A DNA stretch of 64,000 nt from an uncultured Bacteroidota bacterium (GTDB lineage: Bacteria > Bacteroidota > Bacteroidia > Flavobacteriales > Flavobacteriaceae). Below, in pieces: positions 9,897-20,637 of the stretch. The notes under the pieces were generated by a model. The model was not told the origin of the DNA and ran no database searches. It saw nothing but the letters and a program-made list of their open reading frames with translations. The stretch is taken from positions 1 to 64,000 of the forward strand of contig CACFJP010000004.1 in NCBI GenBank assembly GCA_902566635.1, in the 5' to 3' direction. The position numbers were made by a program, and so were the translations under genes. Position 1 is the stretch's first letter. Every line of letters starts with the position of its first letter.

Positions 9897-12449
9897 TTAA
9901 GATTTAGCAGTATTCTTTTCATATGAAAGTGAAAAGCTTAGATTTTCGCTTTTTCCATCCCAATCAAATTGAAGCATAGCACCTTCTGGAATTTTACTCT
10001 TCATAATTTCCTCTGCGAGTACGTCCTCAATATACTTTTGTATCGCACGACTCAAAGGTCGAGCACCAAACGCAACATCAAATCCTTTATCGTTTAAGAA
10101 TTCGATTGCTTTTTTAGTTAGACTAAGGGAGAATCCAAGTTCTTGTATTCTTGATTCTAAATCTCTTAGTTCAATCTTGATAATTTTTGCAATATGACTT
10201 TTTTCAAGTGAATTGAAAATGACAACATCATCAATTCGATTCAAAAATTCAGGTGCAAAGGTTTTCTTTAAAGCATTTTTGATTACACTTTTTGTATGAT
10301 CATCAGCCTGTGCTTTTATTGCAGCCGTCCCAAATCCAACACCTAGCCCAAAGTCTTTTACCTGACGAGCACCAATGTTCGATGTCATAATAATAATTGT
10401 ATTTCTAAAGTCAACTCGTCTACCAAGAGAATCAGTAATAAAGCCATCATCTAAAATTTGAAGAAGCATGTTAAAGACATCAGGGTGTGCTTTTTCAATT
10501 TCATCTAAAAGAACAACAGCATAGGGCTTTCTTCTCACTTTCTCAGTCAGTTGCCCACCTTCTTCATAGCCCACATAACCTGGAGGCGCACCGATTAGTC
10601 GTGAAATGGTAAATTTCTCCATGTATTCACTCATGTCGAGTCGAATGAGCGCATCTGGGGTATCAAACAAAGTTGTTGTTAGAACTTTTGCCAATTGTGT
10701 TTTACCAACGCCAGTTTGACCTAAAAAAATAAATGAACCAATTGGTTTCTTAGGGTTTTTCAACCCTGCACGATTTCTTTGAATTGCACGTACAACTTTT
10801 TCAACAACCTGGTCTTGACCAATAATTTTTTCTTTTATTTGACCCGCGAGGTTGTTCAAACGAATACTTTCCGATTCGGCAACACGATTGACGGGAATGC
10901 CTGTCATCATTGATACTACGTCTGCAATATCTGATTCGTTGACAGTCACTCGATTTTCTTTTTGAGTTTCTTGCCACTCTTCTTGCGCGATAAACAACTC
11001 CTTTTCGATTCGTTTTTCGTCGTCACGAAGTTTGGCTGCTTCTTCGTATTTCTGTTTTTTTACGACGCTGTTCTTTTTTTCTCGAACACTTTCAAGCTTT
11101 TCTTCGAGATCAACAATTTCTTGTGGAACATCCATATTGTTAATATAGACCCTCGAACCAGCTTCATCCAATGCGTCGATCGCTTTGTCTGGTAAAAAAC
11201 GTTCTGACATATAACGATTTGTGAGTTTTACACAGGCGTTGAGTGCTTCATCTGTGTAATTAACATTGTGATGGCTTTCGTATTTGTCTTTAATGTTTTG
11301 CAGTATTTCAATGGTTTCATCTACGGAAGTTGGTTCGACAATTACTTTTTGAAATCTTCGTTCGAGTGCGCCATCTTTTTCAATGTGTTGGCGATACTCA
11401 TCGAGAGTTGTGGCACCAATACATTGTATTTCTCCACGTGCAAGTGCTGGTTTAAACATATTCGATGCATCGAGACTACCAGTTGCTCCGCCAGCTCCTA
11501 TAATAGTGTGAATTTCATCAATAAAAAGGATGATATTATCATTTTTTTCTAACTCATTCATCACAGCTTTCATTCGCTCTTCAAACTGACCTCTGTATTT
11601 TGTCCCTGCAACAAGACTAGCCAAATCAAGGGTAACTACTCGTTTGTCATATAACACACGTGCAACTTTCTTTTGTGTAATACGCAATGCTAGGCCTTCA
11701 GCAATTGCTGATTTGCCAACTCCTGGCTCTCCAATCAACAAAGGGTTGTTTTTTTTACGACGACTTAAAATTTGGGAAACACGCTCAATTTCTTTTGTAC
11801 GACCAATCACTGGGTCGAGCTTGTTGCTGATGGCTAGCGCAGTGAGGTCTCGACCAAAATTGTCTAAAACTGGGGTATTTGATTTTTTACTTGATTTTGA
11901 TTCTGATGTTCCAAATGGGTTTGATTTTTTTGGACTTGCATCATCTTCTGATTCCTCAGACATGGGAGAGGACATAGAAATGTCCATCACTTCATCGCTT
12001 TCGTCAGCAGAAATCATTTTAAACTGATCTTTTACAATTTCATAATCAATTTGTAGCTTGTGTAACAGTTTGGTAGTTGGGTCATTTTCATTTCGCAAAA
12101 TACAAAGTAATAGATGCGCAGTATTAATAGATGGATTTTGAAAGAGTTTTGCCTCGAGAAAAGTTGTCTTTAATGCGCGCTCTGCTTGTCGTGTAAGGTG
12201 TAGATTTTTTTTGTTGTTGGTTATTTGGCCTTGTGCAGAATTGGCAGGACTTAATATTTCAACTTTTCTTCTCAAATAGTCTAAATCAATTTCTAAAGAG
12301 CTTAGAATATTGATGGCTTTGCCACTGCCATCTCTTAAGATGCCAAGCATCAAGTGCTCAGTTCCAATAAAGTCGTGCCCTAATCGTAGTGCCTCCTCTT
12401 TGCTGTAGCTAATTACATCTTTTACACGAGGAGAAAAATTATCATCCAT
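9897..12449 (-). CDS. clpC: ATP-dependent Clp protease ATP-binding subunit ClpC
   Basis: An AAA+ unfoldase that feeds substrates to ClpP in the cytoplasm. The 850 residues run as two N-terminal Clp_N repeats (to about 145), a Ser/Lys-rich linker, AAA-1 with Walker [10 protein letters not shown] near residue 240 and Walker B LFIDEIHT, a UVR-like coiled segment ([19 protein letters not shown]) in the middle domain, and AAA-2 with Walker [10 protein letters not shown] and Walker [14 protein letters not shown]. The UVR segment and N-terminus separate ClpC from ClpA and ClpB. It is divergent from gyrA across a 217-base gap. Confidence 0.95.
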   Translation of the reverse strand: MDDNFSPRVKDVISYSKEEALRLGHDFIGTEHLMLGILRDGSGKAINILSSLEIDLDYLRRKVEILSPANSAQGQITNNKKNLHLTRQAERALKTTFLEAKLFQNPSINTAHLLLCILRNENDPTTKLLHKLQIDYEIVKDQFKMISADESDEVMDISMSSPMSEESEDDASPKKSNPFGTSESKSSKKSNTPVLDNFGRDLTALAISNKLDPVIGRTKEIERVSQILSRRKKNNPLLIGEPGVGKSAIAEGLALRITQKKVARVLYDKRVVTLDLASLVAGTKYRGQFEERMKAVMNELEKNDNIILFIDEIHTIIGAGGATGSLDASNMFKPALARGEIQCIGATTLDEYRQHIEKDGALERRFQKVIVEPTSVDETIEILQNIKDKYESHHNVNYTDEALNACVKLTNRYMSERFLPDKAIDALDEAGSRVYINNMDVPQEIVDLEEKLESVREKKNSVVKKQKYEEAAKLRDDEKRIEKELFIAQEEWQETQKENRVTVNESDIADVVSMMTGIPVNRVAESESIRLNNLAGQIKEKIIGQDQVVEKVVRAIQRNRAGLKNPKKPIGSFIFLGQTGVGKTQLAKVLTTTLFDTPDALIRLDMSEYMEKFTISRLIGAPPGYVGYEEGGQLTEKVRRKPYAVVLLDEIEKAHPDVFNMLLQILDDGFITDSLGRRVDFRNTIIIMTSNIGARQVKDFGLGVGFGTAAIKAQADDHTKSVIKNALKKTFAPEFLNRIDDVVIFNSLEKSHIAKIIKIELRDLESRIQELGFSLSLTKKAIEFLNDKGFDVAFGARPLSRAIQKYIEDVLAEEIMKSKIPEGAMLQFDWDGKSENLSFSLSYEKNTAKS

Positions 12450-12666
12450 ACTATAATTTTTTTGTCGAACTTATAATTACAACTTAATTGTGCTAATAGA
12501 CAAAAAAATTACATAAAAACAATGGAAATTTAAATAAAAATTCAACCATTTTTTTAAGGAATCTGTTGATAAAATTGTTTAAAAACATCAAAATATCAAA
12601 TGGTAAATATATATTGAATCAGTACATTAGCTGTACCTAAAAAAACAAAAAAACACATCGTTTCTT
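12450..12666. other. Divergent intergenic region between clpC and gyrA
   Basis: 217 very AT-rich bases that must carry the start signals of both divergent genes. I see no full TTTG / TAnnTTTG pair for either direction. A four-base stem (GTAC, seven-base loop, GTAC) lies near 12621-12636, too short to interpret. No RNA gene or small coding frame is supported. Confidence 0.4.
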
Positions 12667-15171
12667 ATGTCTATTGAAGAAAAGTTAATCCCTATTAACA
12701 TAGAGGATGAAATGAAATCGGCCTACATTGACTACTCAATGTCTGTCATAGTATCACGTGCGTTGCCTGATGTTCGTGATGGCATGAAGCCTGTTCACCG
12801 TCGTGTGTTGTACGGCATGCATGATTTAGGTGTTCGTGCAAATAGTTCTTACAAAAAATCAGCACGTATCGTTGGTGAAGTACTAGGTAAGTATCACCCT
12901 CACGGCGATAGCTCAGTATATGATACTATGGTTCGTATGGCGCAGTCATGGAGCCTTCGTTATCTGATGGTTGATGGGCAAGGAAATTTTGGCTCTGTCG
13001 ATGGAGATAGCCCTGCAGCAATGCGTTACACTGAGGCAAGGATGCAGAAAATATCTGAGGAAATGCTTGCCGATATTGAAAAGGATACCGTTGATCATCA
13101 ACTTAATTTTGACGATACTATAAAAGAACCTACTGTTTTGCCAACCAAAGTACCAAACTTGCTCATCAATGGGGCTTCTGGAATTGCAGTGGGAATGGCC
13201 ACGAATATGCCTCCACACAACCTCAAAGAGGTGTCTGAGGGGATTATCGCACAAATCGATAACCCAAACATCACAATCGATGAATTGATGGCCCATGTCA
13301 AAGCACCTGATTTTCCAACTGGCGGTATCATTTATGGTTATGAAGGCGTAAAGGAGGCTTTCCACACTGGTAGAGGACGTGTTGTACTTCGTGCAAAAGC
13401 TGAGATTGAAGAGGTTGATGGACGTGAATGTATCATTGTAACAGAAATTCCTTACCAAGTCAATAAAGCGGAGATGATTCGAAAAACTGCTGAAATGGTA
13501 AATGATAAAAAAATTGAAGGAATTTCTAACATTCGTGATGAATCTGACCGAAAGGGAATGAGAATTGTATATATTCTCAAAAGAGATGCTATTCCAAACA
13601 TTGTTTTGAACATGTTGTACAAGTACACTTCTTTACAGTCTTCTTTTAGTGTCAATAATATCGCCTTGGTCAATGGTCGCCCCGAATTGTTAAACCTTAA
13701 GCAACTGCTTGGCCATTTTATAGATCACCGACACGAAGTTGTTGTTCGCCGAACGACTTTTGAGCTGAAAAAAGCAGAGGAGCGCGCACACATCCTTGAA
13801 GGAATGATTATTGCGTCTGACAATATTGATTTAGTCATCGCACTGATAAAAGCATCGTCTCATGCTGACGAAGCTCGTCAAAAACTGATCAAAAAATTTA
13901 GTCTCTCTGAGGTACAGGCAAAAGCTATTGTTGAGATGCGTCTGCGTCAGCTAACTGGTCTTGAACAAGACAAACTACGTTCAGAGTATGACGAATTGAT
14001 ATCAACAATTAAAGATCTAAAGGACATACTCGCCAACAAAGAACGCCGCATGGAAATCATCAAAACTGAGACAAACTACATCGTCGAAAAGTATGGAGAT
14101 GAACGTAGGTCTGAAATCAATTTTGTGGGCGGTTCGTTCCGTATTGAGGATATGATTCCAGACGAAAAGGTAGTGATTACCATTTCGCACGCAGGCTATG
14201 TCAAGAGAACGCCATTAGCGGAATATAAAACACAAAATCGTGGTGGTGTTGGACAGAAGGCATCAACCACTAGAAATGAAGACTTTTTGGAACACTTGTT
14301 CATTGGTACAAATCACCAGTATATGTTGTTTTTCACGCAAAAAGGAAGGTGTTTTTGGTTACGTGTATTTGAGATTCCTGAGGGATCTAAAACTTCAAAA
14401 GGCCGTGCGATTCAAAACCTGATTAACATCGAACAGGATGATAAAGTCATGGCATTTATTTGCACGCAGGATTTGAAAGATGATGAATATATCAATTCTC
14501 ATTATGTCATTATGGCAACAAAAAAGGGCCAGGTCAAGAAAACATCTTTGGAGCAATACTCACGACCCCGATCGAATGGAATCAATGCCATTTCCATCAA
14601 AGAAGGAGATGTGCTGTTGGAAGCAAAACTGACGACTGGTCAGTCGCAAGTTGTTTTGGCAGTTAGGTCTGGTAAAGCAATTCGTTTTGAGGAAAACAAA
14701 ACAAGGCCTATGGGTCGAAACGCATCTGGAGTTAGAGGAATCAGACTAGCCGATGACAAGGATGAAGTGATTGGAATGATCTCTGTTAATGATATGGATT
14801 CTGATATCTTAGTCGTTTCTGAAAATGGCTATGGAAAACGTTCAAAGCTGGAAGATTATCGAATGACAAATCGTGGTGGGAAAGGAGTTAAAACAATATC
14901 GGTTACTGAAAAGACAGGTAGTCTTGTATCAATTAAAAACGTTTCAGACAGTGATGACTTGATGATAATTAACAAATCGGGTATTGCAATTCGTATGGAA
15001 GTCGAAAGTCTCCGAGTAATGGGTAGAGCAACGCAAGGTGTTCGCCTGATCAATCTTCGTGAAAACGACTCCATTGCAGCAGTTGCAAAGGTGTTAAAAG
15101 ATGACGATGAAATTGAAGACGTCGAAAATATTGAGGTTGATATGTCCTTCGAATCTGAAAGTGAATTATAA
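12667..15171 (+). CDS. gyrA: DNA gyrase subunit A
   Basis: The cleavage-religation subunit of the type II topoisomerase that introduces negative supercoils. Of 834 residues, the N-terminal winged-helix/tower region holds the active-site tyrosine Y121 in MRYTEARM. The quinolone region [10 protein letters not shown] keeps Ser82 and Asp86, the usual sensitive residues. The C-terminal beta-pinwheel begins near residue 500 and carries a GyrA box (QNRGGVG), which distinguishes it from ParC. The acidic tail ([11 protein letters not shown]) is common in gyrase. The start ATG leads straight into the conserved N-terminus. Confidence 0.97.
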   Translation: MSIEEKLIPINIEDEMKSAYIDYSMSVIVSRALPDVRDGMKPVHRRVLYGMHDLGVRANSSYKKSARIVGEVLGKYHPHGDSSVYDTMVRMAQSWSLRYLMVDGQGNFGSVDGDSPAAMRYTEARMQKISEEMLADIEKDTVDHQLNFDDTIKEPTVLPTKVPNLLINGASGIAVGMATNMPPHNLKEVSEGIIAQIDNPNITIDELMAHVKAPDFPTGGIIYGYEGVKEAFHTGRGRVVLRAKAEIEEVDGRECIIVTEIPYQVNKAEMIRKTAEMVNDKKIEGISNIRDESDRKGMRIVYILKRDAIPNIVLNMLYKYTSLQSSFSVNNIALVNGRPELLNLKQLLGHFIDHRHEVVVRRTTFELKKAEERAHILEGMIIASDNIDLVIALIKASSHADEARQKLIKKFSLSEVQAKAIVEMRLRQLTGLEQDKLRSEYDELISTIKDLKDILANKERRMEIIKTETNYIVEKYGDERRSEINFVGGSFRIEDMIPDEKVVITISHAGYVKRTPLAEYKTQNRGGVGQKASTTRNEDFLEHLFIGTNHQYMLFFTQKGRCFWLRVFEIPEGSKTSKGRAIQNLINIEQDDKVMAFICTQDLKDDEYINSHYVIMATKKGQVKKTSLEQYSRPRSNGINAISIKEGDVLLEAKLTTGQSQVVLAVRSGKAIRFEENKTRPMGRNASGVRGIRLADDKDEVIGMISVNDMDSDILVVSENGYGKRSKLEDYRMTNRGGKGVKTISVTEKTGSLVSIKNVSDSDDLMIINKSGIAIRMEVESLRVMGRATQGVRLINLRENDSIAAVAKVLKDDDEIEDVENIEVDMSFESESEL

Positions 15172-15192
15172 ATAAAAAAAATATATATAATT

Positions 15193-16446
15193 ATGTTAAA
15201 TCAAATTTATATTCTCTTTATTCTCTTACTACCAATATCTCTTTTTGCGCAAAAAAAAGAGTTAAAATCAGTCGATAAGCTTATTCAAAATGAGGATTAT
15301 GACTCTGCTTTGCAACAGTTATTGGCATCGCAATCCCTAGTTGAAGGTACTGAATTGAAATACCAAGCGCAATATCAATTTTTAGCTGGAAAAATTTATA
15401 GCAAACAAAAACAGTTTGGCGCAGCTTTTGAAGCTTTAGCTTTAGCTAAGCAGCTTGAGGCAGAAAATGGCAGTTCCAAGTACATAGCAGAAATCAATAT
15501 TCTGCTCAACAAGGTCAGTAATGAAGCAATCAATCAGGCTATTTATGAAAATCAGAATGAAAATTTTGCTGTTGCTGCAGACTTATTGGTCATGGTTTAC
15601 AATGTTGACCAAGAGCAAAAAGATTACTTATACTATGCTGCTTCTAGCGCAGTAAATGGAGGTGATTTTGATCGAGCACTTACGTACTATCAAGAGCTCA
15701 AAGACATGAATTACTCTGGATCGGTAGAAAAATTTTATGCGACCAAAAGCGATACCGGTGAAGAAATCGAGTTGTCTGCCGAGACCTATGTTCTTTTTCA
15801 AAAACAAAAAGACTACACGAATTTTAGGACTGAAATGACAGAATCTAAACTTCCAGAGATTGTCAAAAACATTGCTTTGATTTATGTTCAACAAAAGAGA
15901 AATGATTTGGCCATAGGTGCTATCAAAGAAGCGCGAGAGGCCAACCCTTTGGATGTTGGTTTAATCCTCACAGAAGCAAATCTTTACATCCAGTTGGGTG
16001 ATAAGGAAAAATTTAGTGATTTGATGAAAGAAGCAATTGAGAAGGATCCCAAAAATCATATTTTGTATTTCAATTTGGGTGTGATCACAGCTGATCAAGG
16101 CGACAGGTCAAAAGCTCGCTCATACTATGAAAGTGCGATTGAATTGAATCCAACCTATGCTGCCTCATACCTTAACTTAGCTGCTCTAATTTTAGATGAA
16201 GAGCCTGAAATCGTTGAAAAGATGAATGCCTTGGGCAATTCGCGTGCTGACAACTTAAAATACGATCAGCTTAAAAAAGAAAGAGAGTCACTTTTTTTGG
16301 AGGCAGCACCTGTTTTGGAAAAACTCAACGAAATTGACCCAACCAATATCGAAGCACTAACAACCCTAAAAAACATTTTTGGAACAATAGGTGATGCTGC
16401 CAAGTTCAAAATGATGAAAGCTAAACTAGAGGAGTTAGGGCAATAG
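15193..16446 (+). CDS. Exported tetratricopeptide repeat protein
   Basis: A 417-residue protein with a signal peptide (MLNQIYILFILLLPISLFAQ) followed by helical tetratricopeptide-type repeats. Recognisable units include AIEKDPKNHILYFNLGVI (about residues 280-297) and AIELNPTYAASYLNLAAL (about 316-333). TPR proteins are scaffolds for protein-protein contact. Being exported, this one probably acts in the periplasm or at a membrane. It starts 21 bases after gyrA and may share its transcript. No enzyme domain is visible and the partner is unknown. Confidence 0.8.
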   Translation: MLNQIYILFILLLPISLFAQKKELKSVDKLIQNEDYDSALQQLLASQSLVEGTELKYQAQYQFLAGKIYSKQKQFGAAFEALALAKQLEAENGSSKYIAEINILLNKVSNEAINQAIYENQNENFAVAADLLVMVYNVDQEQKDYLYYAASSAVNGGDFDRALTYYQELKDMNYSGSVEKFYATKSDTGEEIELSAETYVLFQKQKDYTNFRTEMTESKLPEIVKNIALIYVQQKRNDLAIGAIKEAREANPLDVGLILTEANLYIQLGDKEKFSDLMKEAIEKDPKNHILYFNLGVITADQGDRSKARSYYESAIELNPTYAASYLNLAALILDEEPEIVEKMNALGNSRADNLKYDQLKKERESLFLEAAPVLEKLNEIDPTNIEALTTLKNIFGTIGDAAKFKMMKAKLEELGQ

Positions 16447-16447
16447 T

Positions 16448-17200
16448 TTAGAATTTAATTTTCTTAATCACACGAAGTTTGTGTGTATGTTTATTTAGGG
16501 AATTGTTAAAAATGCCTGTTTGATCAAGCCGATCGATTCTCACTTGCCCAAATGCATGTATGATATGATAGTCTGACATGATTATGCCCACATGCGTAAT
16601 TTTGCCCTCTTCATCATCAAAAAATGCCAGGTCACCTGCTTCGCTTTCATCAATAAATCCCAAGGTTTCTCCATGTTCAGATTGGAGGTAAGCATCTCTC
16701 GGTAATTGGATACCATGAAGTTGATATACACACTGAACAAACCCAGAACAATCGATGCCAAAAGGCGATTTACCTCCCCAAATATAGGGGCTGTTTAGGT
16801 AGTGCAGGGCAGTGTTGACTAAATTGTCTTTTGATTTTGGATTTTCTAGTTGTTTTCCTTCAAATCGATGACCTAATGTTTGGGCTGAACTAACTTGACT
16901 TCCAATAGGGGTAGGAAAAAGGATTTCATTTCCTTTCCAAATAAAATCAACGAGTTCGGATGAATATACTTTTGGGGTATTTTGCAGCTTTTCAAAATTG
17001 GCTTTTTCGATTAGTAAAAAGTGCTTGTTGTTGACCCAACCCTCATAACCATCACTTTCATTTTGAATTTTTGACCACGACTTGCGCTTATCAAATACGG
17101 TAAAAAACTCTCCATAAAGTAGCTGAGATGTTTGTTCACTTGTATTTTTTGGTTCTGCCCTTAGTGGGACAATACTCAATGGGCATATTCCATATTGCAT
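16448..17200 (-). CDS. NlpC/P60 family peptidoglycan hydrolase with SH3 domain
   Basis: About 250 residues. An N-terminal bacterial SH3-like region (SQLLYGEFFTVFDK...WSKIQ...GYEGWVN) is followed by an NlpC/P60 (C40) cysteine peptidase domain. The catalytic Cys is in FGIDCSGFVQCVY and the His in ITHVGIIM, with a later HAFGQVRID. The family cleaves peptide stems of peptidoglycan. The start at 17200 (MQYGICPLSIVPLR) is preferred over 17215, because this N-terminus runs directly into the SH3 region. No clear signal peptide is seen. The gene is convergent with the TPR gene and divergent from the HD phosphodiesterase gene. Confidence 0.87.
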   Translation of the reverse strand: MQYGICPLSIVPLRAEPKNTSEQTSQLLYGEFFTVFDKRKSWSKIQNESDGYEGWVNNKHFLLIEKANFEKLQNTPKVYSSELVDFIWKGNEILFPTPIGSQVSSAQTLGHRFEGKQLENPKSKDNLVNTALHYLNSPYIWGGKSPFGIDCSGFVQCVYQLHGIQLPRDAYLQSEHGETLGFIDESEAGDLAFFDDEEGKITHVGIIMSDYHIIHAFGQVRIDRLDQTGIFNNSLNKHTHKLRVIKKIKF

Positions 17201-17277
17201 AGACCAAAAATACAAACAAATTGGAATCGATTGGCGAAAGAAATTGAGAAAACGTATTTTTGACCCATAAGATAGTG

Positions 17278-19290
17278 ATGCAATTTTTCTACAAATACCA
17301 GTCTTTCATCTATAAGGTCATCCTTTTTTTGATCACTGTTTTCTGTTTGGTCTACCTCTTTCCGCGAAGCGGAGGATTTAAATACAACTATCAAACAGGA
17401 AAACCTTGGCCTTACGAAACACTTTTAGCACCTTTCGACTTCCCTATTGCCAAGTCGGAGGAGGAGCTCAATGCTGAACGACAAGCAGTAGCACAAGAAA
17501 GCCCACTTATCTTCACAAGAGATACCTTAGCCGAGAAGAGATCACTGGAGCGGACAAGAAAATGGATTCGCCAACAAGTCACACCCTTTTCTTCGTCAAG
17601 GCTTCTAAAAGATTGGGATATTTATCTTACAACCTTGTACTCACCAGGTCTAATCGATGCATCATTTGCAATACAAAGCGCAAAACCAATTTTGGTTGTT
17701 AGTGACAACAGTGCTCAGAAACTATTGTTTTCAGATTTAAAAATCAATGATAGCCTTCCATTTTCAGATGAAAGCGCTCTACTCAATGGCATTATTGCTA
17801 ATGCTTCCAATCGATTGATTTTAAACGAATATATAGAGTCGAATCTAGTTTTAGACTCTCTACTAACAAGGCAAAAATTGGAGGAGTCTTTGTCCCTAAT
17901 ACTCCCAACACGTGGGGTAGTTGCAGAAGGAGAACGAATCATTGCGCAAGGAGAGGTAGTCGATCAAAAAAGATTCCAAATTTTAAATTCACTGCGAGTT
18001 GAGTACCTCAGTGATTTGTGGGCCTCAAGTGAGCAATCAATTATTATTGGTTATTCAATACTGGTATCAATCCTCATTTTACTCACTTTTTTGTTTCTGT
18101 GGCGCTACCGTCCATTGGTTTATGAAAATAATACGAAGGTTGTTTTTGTTTTTTCCACCATCTTAATCATGGTCGCAGCAATCAAATTGGCTATGACCTA
18201 TAATATAAATTTTGTTTATGTTGTACCACTTTGCATTGTGCCACTACTGCTTAAGACTTTTTTCGACACACGACTCGCTTTTTTTGTATTCCTGATGGGC
18301 TTGTTGCTGATTGGTTTTATGGTGCCAAGTGACTTCTCATTTATATTTATGCAGCTTGTTGCTGGTGCAATTGCAACATTAACAATGCCAGATTTATATA
18401 AACGAGCAAACCTTTTCGTCGTTGCTGCTCTCATCGTTGTTTCCTATGTTTTTTGCCACATATCTTTTCATATGATCTATGAGGGAAATCTATCTACAGT
18501 GTCTCTAGATCAACTTGGATTTTTGCTGATCAACGGATTGGGTATTCTTTTTGTGCATCCACTGGTATATGTTTTTGAAAAGATTTTTGGTTTGGTTTCC
18601 GACTTATCTCTTTTAGAACTTTCGGATACAAATTCAAAACTACTTAGAACCCTTTCAGAAAAGGCACCTGGCACATTTCATCACTCTTTACAAGTTGCAA
18701 ATATTGCTGAGGCAGCTGCTAACGAAGTTAATGCTAACGCCTTACTTGTTAGGGTAGGAGCGTTGTACCATGATATCGGGAAGATGAATAATCCACTTTA
18801 TTTTAGTGAAAATCAATCAACAAATTACAACCCCCATCAAGAACTTGACCCATTTGAAAGCAGTCGTTTGATTCTCAATCATATCAGCGACGGAATTGAA
18901 ATTGCCAAACGCAACAATTTACCTGACCGTATTATCGATTTTATTCGGACTCATCATGGAACTACTCCTACGCGATACTTTTATCACATGGCAAAAAAAG
19001 AAAATGAAGATGTAGACAAATCTATTTTTTGCTATGCTGGACCTAAGCCATATTCAAAAGAAACTGCGATACTGATGATGGCCGACAGTGTCGAGGCAGC
19101 ATCAAAAAGTTTGCATGAGCCAACCGCTGATGGAATCGCCAGTTTTGTGCAAAAAATTATTGAAGAGCAAGCAGATGAAAACCAATTTGATGAGGCAGAT
19201 ATTAGTTTACGAGAGATTGAATTAATCAAAAAGATATTAATCGAAAAACTGATTAATGTATATCATTTGAGAGAAGTTTACCCTGAATAG
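17278..19290 (+). CDS. pgpH: 7TM-HD family phosphodiesterase (PgpH-like)
   Basis: About 670 residues. One N-terminal membrane helix (YKVILFLITVFCLVYLF) is followed by an extracytoplasmic 7TMR-HDED domain (about 50-260), seven membrane helices (about 265-455) and a cytoplasmic HD domain. HD motif residues are seen in FHHSLQVANIAEAA, LYHDIGKM and RTHHGTT. PgpH proteins hydrolyse cyclic di-AMP, which is the inferred activity here. The frame extends to a TTG at 17260, but the ATG at 17278 (MQFFYKYQSF) is the better start. It is the last housekeeping gene before the PUL. Confidence 0.9.
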   Translation: MQFFYKYQSFIYKVILFLITVFCLVYLFPRSGGFKYNYQTGKPWPYETLLAPFDFPIAKSEEELNAERQAVAQESPLIFTRDTLAEKRSLERTRKWIRQQVTPFSSSRLLKDWDIYLTTLYSPGLIDASFAIQSAKPILVVSDNSAQKLLFSDLKINDSLPFSDESALLNGIIANASNRLILNEYIESNLVLDSLLTRQKLEESLSLILPTRGVVAEGERIIAQGEVVDQKRFQILNSLRVEYLSDLWASSEQSIIIGYSILVSILILLTFLFLWRYRPLVYENNTKVVFVFSTILIMVAAIKLAMTYNINFVYVVPLCIVPLLLKTFFDTRLAFFVFLMGLLLIGFMVPSDFSFIFMQLVAGAIATLTMPDLYKRANLFVVAALIVVSYVFCHISFHMIYEGNLSTVSLDQLGFLLINGLGILFVHPLVYVFEKIFGLVSDLSLLELSDTNSKLLRTLSEKAPGTFHHSLQVANIAEAAANEVNANALLVRVGALYHDIGKMNNPLYFSENQSTNYNPHQELDPFESSRLILNHISDGIEIAKRNNLPDRIIDFIRTHHGTTPTRYFYHMAKKENEDVDKSIFCYAGPKPYSKETAILMMADSVEAASKSLHEPTADGIASFVQKIIEEQADENQFDEADISLREIELIKKILIEKLINVYHLREVYPE

Positions 19291-19380
19291 TTTCTAGATT
19301 TTATCTTGAATAATGTTGTAGAAGCTAATCTATATTTTCTTTATTATTCTCCAAATCACTGCTTTGAAAATCCCACAAGC

Positions 19381-19410
19381 GAAAAAAGCTCATGCAAGCT
19401 CGGTTTTTTC
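19381..19410. terminator. Candidate bidirectional terminator between pgpH and galM
   Basis: GAAAAAAGCT, a six-base loop, then AGCT, a short unpaired CGG, and TTTTTTC form an A-stem/T-tract hairpin in the 195-base gap between convergent genes. The stem is imperfect. Its location between housekeeping genes and the PUL suits a terminator for both directions. The rest of the gap (19291-19485) shows nothing else I can support. Confidence 0.45.
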
Positions 19411-19485
19411 ATTTTAATTTGATTTGAATTTCGAATTATGAAAAATCTCTTAACTATATTACCATAACAGATTTTTTCATTATAT

Positions 19486-20637
19486 CTAAATGAAAGGTTT
19501 AGTCGCCAGTCTAAAAACTGTTTTTGATTTGTATTTTTCACCTGGGTTTAGTCTTACTGATGGGAAATTTTTCTGATTAGGGGAATCGGGATAATGTTGC
19601 GTTTCTAAACAAAAACCTGTCCTGTGTTGGTATTTGCCATTTGATTTATTTGGCAATGTACCATCAAGAAAATTACCAGAGTACAACTGAACGCCAGGCT
19701 CGTTTGTATAAACTTCGAGCAATCTACCACTTACTGGCTCATAAGCAGACGCAACAAAACGTAACCCTTTGTCTTGGTCGTTCAGGACCCAACAGTGGTC
19801 ATAGCCCATTCCATTTTCAAGCTGGGGATTTTTATCGCTGATTTGTTTTCCAATAGCTGTTGGTGTTCTAAAATCAAATGGAGTTTTATTCACATCCCTA
19901 AACTCACCAGTTGGAATAAGTGCATCGTTCACTGGTAAAAAGTAATCAGCATTTATGACGATCTCGTGATCTAAAATATCTTGATTGAAGTCTGCTGTTA
20001 AGTTGAAATATGAATGCTGTGTTAGATTAACAATCGTTGGTTTGTCAGTTGTAGCTTCATAGCTTACGCTAAGTTCATCTTCATTGTTTAAGGTGTAAGT
20101 TACTTTTGTTTCTAGGTTCCCAGGATAACCCTCTTCCATATCCTTACTCAGATAGCTGAGCTCCAGAGACACTGTCGAGTCACTAACGATAGTTTTTGCA
20201 TCCCAAATGACTTTATCAAAACCTTTTAAACCACCATGGAGATGATTGGGTCCATTGTTAGCTACCAGTGTATATTCTCGATCGTCTATATTGAATTTCC
20301 CACCTGCAATTCGATTACCGTAACGGCCTATAAGTGCTCCAAAATAAGGGTTTTCAAGCTCATATTCAGCCAAAGTGTTGTATCCTAGTACAATATCCTT
20401 ATAATCCCCATTTTTGTCTGCAGCTGTCCAAGAAGTTATAATTCCACCATAGTTGATGATTCTAACCTCCATCCCTTTGTTGTTGGACAGAATATACTGA
20501 TTAACATATGTGCCATCCATTGTTTTACCAAATTGGGTTTTATCTATTTTTAAAATTGGCATTTTTTTCGAAATTTTGGTACAACTATTGGAATTGGTAA
20601 CTAAAAATAGGATTATCAATAATTTTATTTTTTTCAT
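19486..20637 (-). CDS. galM: Aldose 1-epimerase (mutarotase), exported lipoprotein
   Basis: Interconverts alpha and beta anomers of free sugars. The 383-residue protein matches the galactose mutarotase fold: NYGGIITSW near residue 61, NGPNHLHGGLKGFDK with a conserved His, LTQHSYFNL with the catalytic His, and FCLETQHYPDSPN with the catalytic Glu. The N-terminus ends at C19 and looks like a lipoprotein signal, although the lipobox is loose (SNSC). Basic residues after the Cys suggest an inward-facing, periplasmic location. Its ATG overlaps the stop of the GH30 gene by four bases, so the two form an operon. Here it would speed conversion of released xylose to the anomer needed for transport or isomerisation. 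Confidence 0.9.
   Translation of the reverse strand: MKKIKLLIILFLVTNSNSCTKISKKMPILKIDKTQFGKTMDGTYVNQYILSNNKGMEVRIINYGGIITSWTAADKNGDYKDIVLGYNTLAEYELENPYFGALIGRYGNRIAGGKFNIDDREYTLVANNGPNHLHGGLKGFDKVIWDAKTIVSDSTVSLELSYLSKDMEEGYPGNLETKVTYTLNNEDELSVSYEATTDKPTIVNLTQHSYFNLTADFNQDILDHEIVINADYFLPVNDALIPTGEFRDVNKTPFDFRTPTAIGKQISDKNPQLENGMGYDHCWVLNDQDKGLRFVASAYEPVSGRLLEVYTNEPGVQLYSGNFLDGTLPNKSNGKYQHRTGFCLETQHYPDSPNQKNFPSVRLNPGEKYKSKTVFRLATKPFI

Noticed and set aside
12946..13458. 170-codon open frame on the minus strand inside gyrA
   Set aside because: It lies wholly within a conserved gyrase coding region and its translation has no recognisable domain.
19291..19485. Mobile-element boundary between housekeeping genes and the PUL
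   Set aside because: No integrase, transposase, tRNA, direct repeat or attachment-like site was found at the junction. Horizontal transfer remains possible but is not shown.
19356..19541. 61-codon minus-strand frame at the end of galM
   Set aside because: It overlaps the galM C-terminus and the terminator-like hairpin, and shows no start signal or family motif.
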